Assembly (NCBI GenBank): GCA_964597045.1
Contig: CAZQWE010000002.1
Coordinates: forward strand, 232,650-296,649
DNA length: 64,000 bases
Direction: 5' to 3'
Source: UBA9655 sp964597045
Lineage (GTDB): Bacteria; Pseudomonadota; Alphaproteobacteria; UBA9655
Notes under the pieces: generated by a model
What the model was told of the DNA's origin: nothing
What the model saw: the letters and a program-made list of their open reading frames with translations, nothing else
Databases searched by the model: none
In this document: positions 24,621-32,409 of the stretch, one piece after another
Position numbering within the stretch: position 1 is the stretch's first letter
Layout: each line of letters starts with the position of its first letter
Made by a program: the position numbers and the translations under genes

Positions 24621-25282
24621 AGATATTACAATCAATTAGCCCAAATTTGAACGATCGTTCAATTTCACCGGATATGATCCTCATTCATTATACGGATATG
24701 ACTTCAGCGAATGATGCCTTGAGGTGGATGTGCAACCCAAAGTCGAATGTGAGTGCTCATTATCTCATTGATGAAGCAGGATTAATTTACCAGATGGTCC
24801 CTGAAGACAAGCAAGCGTGGCACGCGGGTGAGAGCTTTTGGCAGGGAAATGAGAAATTGAACGATCGTTCAATTGGCATTGAAATCGCCAATCCCGGACA
24901 CACGAATGGATATGTCCCCTTTAAAGAGCTCCAGATTGAGACTTTAATGAGGCTGTGCGAGGGGATAATGACAAGGTGGGGCATTCCACCCACCCGAATA
25001 TTAGGTCACTCTGACGTTGCTCCTAGGAGGAAACAGGACCCAGGCCATCTATTCCCTTGGAAAACATTGGCAGATGCGGGGTTGGGTTTGTGGCCTAAAT
25101 CGTCATTGCGAGGAGCCGAAGGCGACTCTATTTTAAACGCCCTCTCCCAAATCGGTTATGAAACCATCTCTCCCCACCATACCCTGCTGGCCTTCCAACG
25201 CCATTTCCAACCGCATAAAGTGGACGGTATTGCTGACGAAGAAACACTTTCCCTCATTCAGGGCTTGTTAGACCCCCAATAG
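24617..25282 (+). CDS. N-acetylmuramoyl-L-alanine amidase (AmiD/AmpD-like)
   Basis: A 221-residue zinc amidase. Zinc ligands: His in MILIHYTDM, His in ILGHSDVAPRRKQDPG and the following Asp; the conserved RSIGIEIANPG is present. A short C-terminal peptidoglycan-binding-like domain (about 172-220, LLAFQRHFQPHKVDGIADEETLSLI) follows. No signal peptide is visible, so it may act in the cytoplasm on recycled muropeptides or be exported another way. The linker (about residues 162-170, SSLRGAEGDS) is encoded by a palindromic-repeat fragment. The gene overlaps uup by 4 bases, and the rnpB promoter lies in its 3' end. Confidence 0.9.
   Translation: MKILQSISPNLNDRSISPDMILIHYTDMTSANDALRWMCNPKSNVSAHYLIDEAGLIYQMVPEDKQAWHAGESFWQGNEKLNDRSIGIEIANPGHTNGYVPFKELQIETLMRLCEGIMTRWGIPPTRILGHSDVAPRRKQDPGHLFPWKTLADAGLGLWPKSSLRGAEGDSILNALSQIGYETISPHHTLLAFQRHFQPHKVDGIADEETLSLIQGLLDPQ
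24648..24872. repeat. Two identical 16-bp palindromes inside the amidase gene
   Basis: TTGAACGATCGTTCAA is a perfect palindrome present at 24648-24663 and again at 24857-24872. The second extends to a 20-base perfect palindrome (24855-24874). Both encode LNDRSI in the amidase. The form resembles operators of TetR-type repressors, but the coding context may be sufficient explanation. Confidence 0.5.
25101..25126 (+). repeat. CGTCATTGCGAGGAGC-type repeat fragment inside a coding sequence
   Basis: CGTCATTGCGAGGAGCCGAA and the following GGCGAC match the left half of the intergenic palindromic element at 35782-35860. Here it lies in frame between the catalytic and the peptidoglycan-binding-like domains of the amidase, adding about ten linker residues. 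Similar in-frame palindromic insertions are known from Rickettsia. Confidence 0.6.
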
Positions 25283-25294
25283 AATGCTTATATA
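25265..25294 (+). promoter_or_regulatory. rnpB promoter
   Basis: TTGTTA at 25265-25270 and TATATA at 25289-25294 are separated by 18 bases and lie seven bases before the first paired base of the RNase P RNA. The promoter overlaps the end of the amidase gene. Position relative to the RNA start supports it. Confidence 0.55.
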
Positions 25295-25300
25295 TAGGGT

Positions 25301-25645
<345 letters not shown>

Positions 25646-25648
25646 TTC

Positions 25649-25695
25649 TTCAGTAATCAGTGCTCAGTATTCAGTATTCAGTATTCAGTATTCAG
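25649..25695. repeat. Left inverted heptamer array of the four-helix-bundle cassette
   Basis: The stretch TTCAGTAATCAGTGCTCAG followed by four TATTCAG units forms a 47-base array of 7-base units. Its inverted counterpart lies at 26097-26136, so together they bracket a single gene. The array also contains the ribosome-site region of that gene at its end. Confidence 0.75.
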
Positions 25696-25707
25696 AAAGG
25701 ATGCACC

Positions 25708-26085
25708 ATGACAATCTACGCTAAGTCTATAGAAGAATTAACCGTCTTTCAAAGAGCATATATAATATCTTTAGAATTACATAAGTTAAGTCTCCAATTT
25801 CCAAAAATTGAGCAATATTCTCTTGGCGACCAAATTCGCAGAGCAAGTAAATCTATATGTGCGAACTTGTCAGAAGGTTATGCTCGACAAACTGGATCTA
25901 AAAAAGAATTTCGCCATTTCATTTTGATAAGTCTTGGTTCAAGTGATGAAATGAAAATATGGATCAAATATGCTCGAGACTTAGGTTATATAGATGAAGA
26001 AGTATCACAGTCTCTTACAAATGAATATATTGAGATATCTAAAATGCTAAAAGGCCTTTATAAATACATAGACCAGCAAACATAA
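25708..26085 (+). CDS. Four-helix-bundle protein (23S rRNA intervening-sequence S23 family)
   Basis: A 125-residue protein from the ATG at 25708 with AAGG about seven bases upstream. Upstream in-frame codons fall in the repeat array and are not expected to be translated. Sequence pattern of the S23/IVP family: LTVFQRAYIISLELHKLSLQFPKIEQYSLGDQIRRASKSI, then ANLSEGYARQTGSKKEFRHFI and GLYKYI. Such genes occur inside 23S rRNA intervening sequences and as isolated mobile-looking cassettes; biochemical role unknown. Here it is neatly enclosed by inverted heptamer arrays between rnpB and a lipoprotein gene, suggesting a transposable cassette. Confidence 0.88.
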   Translation: MTIYAKSIEELTVFQRAYIISLELHKLSLQFPKIEQYSLGDQIRRASKSICANLSEGYARQTGSKKEFRHFILISLGSSDEMKIWIKYARDLGYIDEEVSQSLTNEYIEISKMLKGLYKYIDQQT

Positions 26086-26096
26086 ATTCATTATTT

Positions 26097-26136
26097 CTGA
26101 ATACTGAGCACTGAGCACTGATTACCGATCACTGAA
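26097..26136. repeat. Right inverted heptamer array of the four-helix-bundle cassette
   Basis: CTGAATACTGAGCACTGAGC continues into ACTGATTACCGATCACTGAA. Its complement begins TTCAGTGATCGGTAATCAGT and carries the same TCAGTGC/TCAGTAT units as the left array. It ends three bases before the stop codon of the convergent lipoprotein gene. Confidence 0.75.
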
Positions 26137-26139
26137 GTG

Positions 26140-26715
26140 TCAGCGCAGCGAAGACCCCAAGTAAGCCCTCACGTTCCGCTCAAGCTCATCGTCCAGATTA
26201 TTCATGATTTTTTCCATCATATTAATCCAAACCTTTCGGCGTTGGCCAAGTGTTAGGTTTTCTGCAACAGTCCTTGATCCTTGGGCACGAGCATTAGCAA
26301 AGCCTTTGGATTTCCCATTTTCATCAAAGATTTCAATCTTTACAGACATCTTGGCATCATATTGCTCGGATTGATCAACCGTAAACATTCCTTTAAAACC
26401 TTTTGTACCCTTAAGGGGAACTTCAATCACGGAAGCATCATCAATGGTTATAACCGCATAGCCTGATTTTCCAACGGGGAGCAACCTATCCTGAACCCAT
26501 TGCTGAAGCATTGCAATAGGTGGAACAGGGAATTCATTCTCAACATGGGGAGGCGTTGACGTGGATTGATATTTCTTAACAACTTCAACTCGCGCCACAT
26601 TTAAACGAATGGGTTTTCGGTCCAAATAAGCTAGTCCTAGGGGTTCCGGCATTTGGGTTGCTGGTGTACAAGAAGCAAGGATTAAAGTTAAACTCATTAT
26701 CAATGGGGTACGCAT
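26140..26715 (-). CDS. Putative lipoprotein, unknown function
   Basis: A 191-residue protein with a lipobox (LILASCTPA), giving a predicted lipid-anchored mature form starting at Cys. The mature part has alternating strands and a C-terminal helix (WINMMEKIMNNLDDELERNVRAYLGS). The pattern AVITIDDASVIEVPLKGTKGFKGMFTVDQSEQYDA (in parts) looks conserved, but I cannot name the family. It is downstream of hslO on the same strand, 11 bases away, so probably one transcript. Confidence 0.7.
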   Translation of the reverse strand: MRTPLIMSLTLILASCTPATQMPEPLGLAYLDRKPIRLNVARVEVVKKYQSTSTPPHVENEFPVPPIAMLQQWVQDRLLPVGKSGYAVITIDDASVIEVPLKGTKGFKGMFTVDQSEQYDAKMSVKIEIFDENGKSKGFANARAQGSRTVAENLTLGQRRKVWINMMEKIMNNLDDELERNVRAYLGSSLR

Positions 26716-26726
26716 TTTATTTCTCC

Positions 26727-27593
26727 TTAGTGAACCGTCATGAGGTCTTTGCGATCAAATGTATACACATGATTACAAAATTCGCACGTCATTTTCAACT
26801 GTCCCTTTTCAAGAAGCTCTTCAATTTCGTCCGTTTTTAGAGTTGAAAGAAACGTTCGAATTCTTTCTTTAGAACAACGACATTGTGCTATTAGGGGTTT
26901 TGGCTCAAAAACTTGAACGCCGACTTCATTGAAAAGACGGTAGAGAAGAGTCTCATACGTCGTCTCAAAATTTAAAAATTCCTGAGGTGATAAAGTCTTT
27001 AATATAGCTTCAATAAAATCCCAGGGTTCACCATCCTTCACCTTTGTGGGAAGTTGCTGGAGAACGAGAGCTCCACATTTCCATTCTCCCGCCTGGTTTT
27101 TTTCCGACGCTAGAAATATTTTAGTTCCCGTTTGTTCTGATTGCTCAAAATAATGCTCCAGAGATTCTATCAGCGATTCATGGTTAAGGGATACAATCCC
27201 TTGATAACGATCAACTTTTAGTCCCTGATCGACAGTAAAAGTTAAATACCCTCGACCCAAAAGTTCCTTAAAAGTAGACTTCTCACTAGGTAGATTATCT
27301 CTCACTTGGACGTAACCCCTTAGATGTCCGTTATGGGTCACATCAACAACTGCAAAACCTATTGGACCCGATGTTTTAGTTTGAAGAGTAAATATGCCCT
27401 CATACTTTAAAAGCCCTGAAAGGGCAGCCCCCGCAGCCAAGAGGTCACATAGAATATTTTCGACATTCGGTGGATAGGTGTGCTTTGTCAAAATTTGAGT
27501 ACTCACTGTACTCAAACGCACCAAATTCCCTCTCATTGAGAAGTCTGGAAGTAAAAAGGGAATAGATAGATCAACTTGATTCTCTGGTTTCAT
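26727..27593 (-). CDS. hslO: Redox-regulated chaperone Hsp33
   Basis: A 288-residue Hsp33, an oxidation-activated holdase. The C-terminal zinc switch is visible as AQCRCSKERIRTFL (CxC) and MTCEFCNHVYTF (CxxC). The N-terminal domain has MRGNLVRL, and a central GRGYLTFTVDQG follows. Length normal. It is transcribed away from the pilin genes, with a shared upstream region of about 185 bases, and precedes the lipoprotein gene. Confidence 0.93.
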   Translation of the reverse strand: MKPENQVDLSIPFLLPDFSMRGNLVRLSTVSTQILTKHTYPPNVENILCDLLAAGAALSGLLKYEGIFTLQTKTSGPIGFAVVDVTHNGHLRGYVQVRDNLPSEKSTFKELLGRGYLTFTVDQGLKVDRYQGIVSLNHESLIESLEHYFEQSEQTGTKIFLASEKNQAGEWKCGALVLQQLPTKVKDGEPWDFIEAILKTLSPQEFLNFETTYETLLYRLFNEVGVQVFEPKPLIAQCRCSKERIRTFLSTLKTDEIEELLEKGQLKMTCEFCNHVYTFDRKDLMTVH

Positions 27594-27685
27594 TAAATTA
27601 GGTATATGTTAAGAGCTCCGAATTTGCTATAATAACCAGAATAGATAGCAACGTCAAACAAGGAAAATCAACTATTTTTTGACCG

Positions 27686-27718
27686 TTAACTATTTATTAA
27701 CCATTTAATGGCTATAAT
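27686..27718 (+). promoter_or_regulatory. CtrA box and -10 element of the Flp pilin
   Basis: TTAA-CTATTTA-TTAA at 27686-27700 fits the CtrA consensus TTAA-N7-TTAA exactly, continuing as TTAACCAT. TATAAT at 27713-27718 follows 12 bases later, so the box covers the -35 position, where CtrA acts as an activator. The pilin pilA is a CtrA target in Caulobacter, and chpT of the same pathway lies at 45180. Confidence 0.65.
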
Positions 27719-27779
27719 TAAGTATTGAATAAGAATAATAGACTTTTAATATTAAACAAATTTAACTGAGGAGGTTAAA

Positions 27780-27938
27780 ATGAACACGTTAAAGAACTTC
27801 ATTAGGCAAGATGATGGTGTGACAGCCATTGAATACGGCCTTATCGCGGCACTTATTGCAGTCGTGATTATTACAGCCGTAACGTTAGTTGGTACAAACC
27901 TTACTGCTAGATTTAATACAATCGCAAATGCTCTTTAA
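27780..27938 (+). CDS. Flp/Fap-type pilin, copy 1
   Basis: A 52-residue Flp pilin preceded by a GAGGAGG site. It starts MNTLKNFIRQDD. The class IVb prepilin motif follows: GVTAIEYGLIAALIAVVIIT, with cleavage after Gly13 and the conserved Glu five residues into the mature protein. Flp pilins polymerise into adhesive Tad pili. No prepilin peptidase, secretin or assembly ATPase is in this window. It is followed by a strong hairpin and a second pilin. Confidence 0.9.
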   Translation: MNTLKNFIRQDDGVTAIEYGLIAALIAVVIITAVTLVGTNLTARFNTIANAL

Positions 27939-27958
27939 ATTAAGGTTTATAAAAAGAC

Positions 27959-27993
27959 TTGTTGAAAGGGTATGAAGAATACTCTTTCAACAA
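27959..27993 (+). promoter_or_regulatory. Intercistronic hairpin between the two pilins
   Basis: TTGTTGAAAGGGTAT (27959-27973) pairs with ATACTCTTTCAACAA (27979-27993) over 15 positions, one being G-U, around a five-base loop GAAGA. There is no U-run, so it more likely stabilises the upstream pilin mRNA or limits read-through than terminates fully. Confidence 0.6.
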
Positions 27994-28013
27994 TCATTTG
28001 GAGTAAATTTATA

Positions 28014-28172
28014 ATGTTTCATATTTATAAGTTAATGTTAAGCGATTCAGGAGTTACAGCGATAGAATATGCTTTAATCGCGTCTCTTATTGCTATGGTT
28101 ATTATAGTTGCTGTTACAAGTATTGGTACAAGTCTAAATAATACCTATACATCTGTTGCGAACGCACTATAA
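28014..28172 (+). CDS. Flp/Fap-type pilin, copy 2
   Basis: Fifty-two residues from the ATG at 28014, equal in length to copy 1; an upstream in-frame ATG at 27972 lies inside the hairpin and is rejected. MFHIYKLMLSDSG precedes VTAIEYALIASLIAMVIIVA, the same class IVb prepilin motif, with the mature Glu present. It differs from copy 1 at many residues, so the two may be major and minor subunits. GGAG lies ten bases upstream of the ATG. Confidence 0.85.
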   Translation: MFHIYKLMLSDSGVTAIEYALIASLIAMVIIVAVTSIGTSLNNTYTSVANAL

Positions 28173-28497
28173 GTACTACTAATCCTTCCTACTTTGCTTT
28201 CCGAGCAATGAAAAGAATTTTACCAAATATATAGATGTTTATCAAAATTTTACTTCACCGAACATGTAATAACTTTTTCGGATTCATTGTGAATAAAATA
28301 AAAAAATTAAAATAAATAGATAAAATTATATCTATTAATATTATTAAAAATTTCCATATGAATCAAAATGTTAGATATTGTAATTAAAAAAATTGATAAA
28401 AGTTTACTAATTTTTAAGGACCCTCATTTTAAATTAATTATAAGAGTCGGATTTTATTATCCGTAGTAAATATAAACAACAAGGGGGTATTAATACC
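28173..28497 (+). promoter_or_regulatory. AT-rich leader region of the T6SS operon, no gene seen
   Basis: This 325-base stretch separates the pilins from tssB. It holds no credible reading frame. Visible structures are ATAGATA-AAATTA-TATCTAT at 28316-28335 and CGGATTTTATTATCCG near 28448-28463, close to the tssB ribosome site (AAGGGGG). The operon promoter must lie here, but no convincing -35/-10 pair stands out. Confidence 0.4.
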
Positions 28498-28995
28498 ATG
28501 GCAAGTACACAACATAAACTCGATAGGGTACGTCCACCTCGAGTCCAAATCACCTACGACGTTGAAATTGGAAACGCATTTGAAGTTAAGGCCCTACCCT
28601 TTGTGATGGGTATTTTAGCTGATCTTGCGGGAACTCCAGCAACACCACTCCCTGCTCTTAAGGATAGAAAGTTCATCGAGATTGATAGGGATAATATCAA
28701 TGATGTTATGGCATCTCTTAATGCTCAACTTCCTTTAAGGGTTAAAAATGTTCTTGGTTCTGGATCTCCAGATTTAAATGTACTTCTCTCATTTAAATCA
28801 TTGGATGATTTCGATCCCACAAACATTGTTGCTCAAGTTGGACCTCTCAATGAGCTTTATAACAAGAGAGTCGCGTTAACTGACATGCTGTCCAAACTAG
28901 ACGGAAATGATGCTCTTGATGCAGAGCTTCGAAACATTATTGATAATCCAGATGTTTTAAGCCAACTGCAGAAAGAACTAGGAACAGGTAAATAG
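28498..28995 (+). CDS. tssB: Type VI secretion sheath small subunit TssB (VipA)
   Basis: A 165-residue TssB. Diagnostic segments: RPPRVQITYDVEIGNAFEVKALPFVMGILADL and RKFIEIDRDNINDVMASLNAQLPLRV (in parts), then the helical C-terminus that interlocks with TssC. TssB and TssC form the contractile sheath that drives the Hcp tube through the envelope. It is the first gene of a tssB-tssC-hcp operon, with 34 bases before tssC. Confidence 0.95.
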   Translation: MASTQHKLDRVRPPRVQITYDVEIGNAFEVKALPFVMGILADLAGTPATPLPALKDRKFIEIDRDNINDVMASLNAQLPLRVKNVLGSGSPDLNVLLSFKSLDDFDPTNIVAQVGPLNELYNKRVALTDMLSKLDGNDALDAELRNIIDNPDVLSQLQKELGTGK

Positions 28996-29029
28996 CCCCA
29001 GGGCATTTTAGAGAAAAAAGGAGTAAATC

Positions 29030-30556
29030 ATGGCAGACGAAACAAAGAAAACACCACCTACATCAACACCAGCGAAAGGCGCTGCAGGTGGAGCTGGCGG
29101 ATCTTCAGGTGGAACCGGCAGCATTGTTGATAGAATCATTCAAAACGGCAAGCTCGCGCGTGATCCCTCACAAACGGCTAGAGCAAAGCAAATTCTTGCT
29201 GAATTTGCAAATCAAGTTGCAGCCGCTCCAAAGGGTAGCATCGGAAATGATGTGTATTCCTTTATCGTGAGCACCATAAGCAACATCGATCGTTCCATTT
29301 CTTTACAAATGGACGAGATCGTTCATGCTCCTGCTTTCCAAAAGTTTGAAGGATCTTGGAGAGGTCTCAGTAAACTTGTTCATGCAACTGAAACAGGTGA
29401 ACACCTCAAACTTCGTCTTTGGGTTGTGACAAAACACGAACTCCTCGGGGACTTGGAACGAGCTGTTGAATTCGACCAAAGCCAACTCTTCAAGAAAGTA
29501 TATGAAGAACAATACGGCACATTTGGAGGAATTCCCTTCTCTTGTCTCGTCGCCGACTTCGAATTTGGTCGTGAACCACAAGATGTTGAACTTCTAACAC
29601 TTCTATCAAATGTTGCTGCAAGTGCTCATACGCCTCTCATTTCAGGCGCATCACCTGCCATGTTCAACTTTGATAGCTTCGCTGAGTTAAGCGGTCCACG
29701 TGATCTTGCTAAACTTTTCGATGGTACAGATACCATTAAGTGGAGAAGCTTCCGTCAAACTGAGGATTCAAGGTATGTTACCCTTACTATGCCTCACGTT
29801 TTGATGCGTCTCCCTTATGGACAAGCGACAACCCCTGTTGATGGATTTGATTATGAAGAATCCGTTGATGGAACAGACAATTCCAAGTTCTGCTGGGGTA
29901 ACGCAGCCTACGCACTCGCACAAAACATCACCACAGCATTCGCCCTTTATGGATGGACAGCTGCTATCAGAGGTGTTGAAGGTGGTGGACTTGTCTCAGA
30001 CTTGCCTGCTTACACATTCAAAACCGCTGACGGTGACCTAGCTGTGAAGTGCCCAACGGAAGTTGCAATCACTGATCGTCGTGAAAAAGAACTAAGCGAT
30101 CTTGGGTTCATCTCCCTCTGCTATTGCAAAGACACAGATTATGCGGCTTTCTTTAGCGGTCAAACAACTCAGCTACCAAAGACATATAATGAGGACCAAG
30201 CGAATGCTAACGCACGCATCTCAGCCCGTCTTCCTTACATGCTGAATGCTTCACGTTTCGCTCATTATATTAAATCAATGATGCGCGATAAGATTGGTTC
30301 CTTCATGTCACAACAAGAGGTATCTCTCTATCTGAATGCATGGATCGCTCAATACGTCCTGCTTTCCGATATTGCACCTGAAGCCGTGAAGGCCTCTTTC
30401 CCACTCCGCGAAGCTCGAATCGATGTGTCCGAGGTTCCTGGAAAACCTGGTAGCTATACGGCTGTTGTCTTCTTAAGACCATTCTTCCAGCTCGAAGAAT
30501 TGAAAGCAAGCTTGAGACTCGTTGCTACCTTGCCACCTCCAGCAGGAGCAGCTTAA
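29030..30556 (+). CDS. tssC: Type VI secretion sheath large subunit TssC (VipB)
   Basis: A 508-residue TssC. Segments: SIDRSISLQMDEIVHAPAFQKFEGSWRGL, PFSCLVADFEFGR, NVAASAHTPLISGASPAMF, RLPYGQATTPVDGFDYEE and the C-terminal HYIKSMMRDKIGSFMS, all typical of VipB. The N-terminus adds a Gly/Ser/Pro-rich stretch (residues 8-30). AAGGAG precedes the ATG. With TssB it builds the sheath; ClpV, which normally recycles it, is not identified in the window. Confidence 0.96.
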   Translation: MADETKKTPPTSTPAKGAAGGAGGSSGGTGSIVDRIIQNGKLARDPSQTARAKQILAEFANQVAAAPKGSIGNDVYSFIVSTISNIDRSISLQMDEIVHAPAFQKFEGSWRGLSKLVHATETGEHLKLRLWVVTKHELLGDLERAVEFDQSQLFKKVYEEQYGTFGGIPFSCLVADFEFGREPQDVELLTLLSNVAASAHTPLISGASPAMFNFDSFAELSGPRDLAKLFDGTDTIKWRSFRQTEDSRYVTLTMPHVLMRLPYGQATTPVDGFDYEESVDGTDNSKFCWGNAAYALAQNITTAFALYGWTAAIRGVEGGGLVSDLPAYTFKTADGDLAVKCPTEVAITDRREKELSDLGFISLCYCKDTDYAAFFSGQTTQLPKTYNEDQANANARISARLPYMLNASRFAHYIKSMMRDKIGSFMSQQEVSLYLNAWIAQYVLLSDIAPEAVKASFPLREARIDVSEVPGKPGSYTAVVFLRPFFQLEELKASLRLVATLPPPAGAA

Positions 30557-30593
30557 GGATCAATGAAAAATATAGAAAAGAAAGGAACATAAA

Positions 30594-31178
30594 ATGCCTA
30601 CATTAGTATCAGCAGCAGAAGCAAGAAGAGGGGGAACCGCCCTTTCGAACCTCTACATCAATATCGGAGGGCAAAGCCAATCTACTCTTGCTGGCGACAC
30701 AGTTGATGAAAAGTTGAGCACAACGGATCAACTTCTCCTTCTCGAAGAAGAACTAGCTCGTGACGTCAACCCGTCCACAACGAATAACTTGTTTTCAGCA
30801 GGCGAAATGGTTGCTTTTTATGCAAGAGCAAAAATCTTGCGAACAAAGTCATCCATTTACCTTCAGAAGATGTTCACAACAGGTCAAAATATTGACACCA
30901 TTACCATTTATCGTGCTGACACAATTAATGGTAAACAAACAGTCACTGAGGAAATTGTCTACACCAATTGTTTTATAACAAACATTAAATCATTGGCTGG
31001 AACAGATGATTATGAAAATACAAATGTTCAGAATCCATCTGGTCTCGATACGTTTGAATTTAAGTTCAGGTATCTCCAACGCCAAGACACTGTTTTCTTC
31101 TTCGATCAAACAGGTCAGGCACAAGGTCAAGACGTCTCTCTCATCAACTTCCCACAAGGAACGTTGCAGTCGAGCTAA
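30594..31178 (+). CDS. hcp: Type VI secretion tube protein, Hcp-like
   Basis: A 194-residue protein directly after tssC with AAAGGAAC before the ATG. The central pattern KSSIYLQKMFTTGQNIDTITIYRAD and GKQTVTEEIVYTNCFITNIKSLAG matches the Hcp beta-barrel segments. An early 25-residue acidic helix (DQLLLLEEELA) and the C-terminal tail make it longer than common Hcp (about 160). Hcp hexamers stack into the tube expelled by the sheath. Position gives most of the support; sequence similarity alone is moderate. The transcript ends at a strong terminator. Confidence 0.8.
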   Translation: MPTLVSAAEARRGGTALSNLYINIGGQSQSTLAGDTVDEKLSTTDQLLLLEEELARDVNPSTTNNLFSAGEMVAFYARAKILRTKSSIYLQKMFTTGQNIDTITIYRADTINGKQTVTEEIVYTNCFITNIKSLAGTDDYENTNVQNPSGLDTFEFKFRYLQRQDTVFFFDQTGQAQGQDVSLINFPQGTLQSS

Positions 31179-31201
31179 AGAGAGTTTTGGAACGAACAAT
31201 G

Positions 31202-31229
31202 AAGGCGGCCCGAGATGGCCGCCTTTTTT
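31202..31229 (+). terminator. Rho-independent terminator of the tssB-tssC-hcp operon
   Basis: GGCGGCC (31204-31210), loop CGAGAT, GGCCGCC (31217-31223), then six T. A textbook intrinsic terminator 23 bases after the hcp stop. It confines the operon to three genes and separates it from tssE. Confidence 0.92.
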
Positions 31230-31242
31230 GTTGGCTTCAGTT

Positions 31243-31275
31243 ATGCAAATCCGAATTTCAATTTCGAATTTGTAT
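31243..31275. repeat. 33-bp palindromic direct repeat, left copy of ATPase cassette
   Basis: Begins ATGCAAATCCGAATTTCAAT and ends TTCGAATTTGTAT. It is an imperfect palindrome (arms ATGCAAATCCGAA / ATACAAATTCGAA) and repeats in the same orientation at 32410-32442 with 28 of 33 matches. It lies directly downstream of the ATPase stop codon and 14 bases after the T6SS terminator. Confidence 0.8.
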
Positions 31276-31278
31276 AGC

Positions 31279-32406
31279 TCATATAAAAGTATCTAATCCT
31301 CTGACTTCAATATTCTCTGAGAGAAAGAATTGACGATCCCCTGGTAACACAATTGTTACCTTATCAAGATTTAATTGCGTCATCGCAACTCGCATTGATC
31401 TTGTAATGGAAGGATGATCTGTGTATTTAAACTCAAAAGCCATCTTTTGCCCACCTTTTACGATAAGAAGGTCAAGCTCAGCATCGGATTGTACTGCCCA
31501 GAAATAGCTTTCTTCATCCTCTGCATTATAATATCTGATGAGCTCTTCTAAAGCAAAGCCTTCCCAAGAAGCGCCTACTTTAGGATGGCGAACTAAATCC
31601 TTGTTAATATCTAAAAGGGCATGCAAAAGTCCACTATCTCGTAAATATATTTTGGGTGATTTGACTTGTCTCTTGTTAACATTCTCATGCCACGGTTTTA
31701 AAAGTCTGATCATAAAAGTACCCTGTAACAAGTGAACATACTTACGGATCGTATTATCCGAGAGGCCCATAGATCTTCCGAGTTCAGAATAATTCAAAAT
31801 ATTACCATGTGTATAAGCGAGCATCGTCCATAGCCGATTCAAATCATAACTTGGTATATTAAACCCAAGCTGGACAATATCCCTTTCTAAGAAAGTTCTG
31901 ACAAATCCTTTCCGCCAATCAAGACTTTTCTCATCATCAGGAGCTAAGTATGATCGTGGAAATCCGCCTCTACTCCACAACACTGGCGTATTCTTTGTTT
32001 CTTGAATATTAAAAGGTGTCAGCTCAACATACCTTATACGACCCGCAAGAGACTCTGATGATTGTTTTAGTAAATCCTGCGAAGCACTTCCCAAAATAAG
32101 GAGTTTTCTATCAGGATATTTATCAATAAAATAACGCAAGTAAGGAAAAAGATCTGGACGTCGTTGAATTTCATCAATGATGATGAAGCCTTCAAGGGGA
32201 TCTAAAGTCAACTGAGGGGACTCTAGGCTAGAAATATCTAGTGGATTTTCAAGATCAAAATAGTGAACTTTAGATTGTTTTGAGATTTCAGCAAACATTT
32301 TAGCAAGCGTTGACTTACCGCATTGCCTAGGCCCCAACAAGCCACATATCGGGTGAACAGAGAATACATCTTCAATTCGCTTTATAAATTTTTGTCTATT
32401 GATCAT
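31279..32406 (-). CDS. AAA+ ATPase of the DUF4143 family
   Basis: A 375-residue protein from the ATG at 32406 (a TTG three codons up is possible). N-terminal AAA+ domain: Walker A GPRQCGKSTLA, Walker B GFIIIDEIQRRPDLF, sensor LLILGSASQDLLKQ. Then a winged-helix segment (YSELGRSMGLSDNTIRKYVHLL) and the DUF4143 C-terminal nuclease-like fold (ESYFWAVQSDAELDLLIVKGG). These ATPases are widespread and often horizontally transferred; biochemical role is undefined, though toxin-antitoxin or DNA-related functions have been suggested. The gene is enclosed by 33-bp direct repeats, between hcp and tssE. Confidence 0.9.
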   Translation of the reverse strand: MINRQKFIKRIEDVFSVHPICGLLGPRQCGKSTLAKMFAEISKQSKVHYFDLENPLDISSLESPQLTLDPLEGFIIIDEIQRRPDLFPYLRYFIDKYPDRKLLILGSASQDLLKQSSESLAGRIRYVELTPFNIQETKNTPVLWSRGGFPRSYLAPDDEKSLDWRKGFVRTFLERDIVQLGFNIPSYDLNRLWTMLAYTHGNILNYSELGRSMGLSDNTIRKYVHLLQGTFMIRLLKPWHENVNKRQVKSPKIYLRDSGLLHALLDINKDLVRHPKVGASWEGFALEELIRYYNAEDEESYFWAVQSDAELDLLIVKGGQKMAFEFKYTDHPSITRSMRVAMTQLNLDKVTIVLPGDRQFFLSENIEVRGLDTFI

Positions 32407-32409
32407 TTT

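Noticed and set aside
25660..25707. GTG-started extension of the four-helix-bundle gene
   Set aside because: It lies entirely in the heptamer array; the ATG at 25708 has a proper site.
25649..26136. Heptamer arrays considered as a CRISPR array
   Set aside because: Units are only seven bases, with no spacers, and the two arrays are inverted relative to each other.
27972..28013. In-frame ATG giving a 66-residue second pilin
   Set aside because: The codon lies in the hairpin with no proper ribosome-site spacing; the ATG at 28014 gives a pilin of the same length as copy 1.
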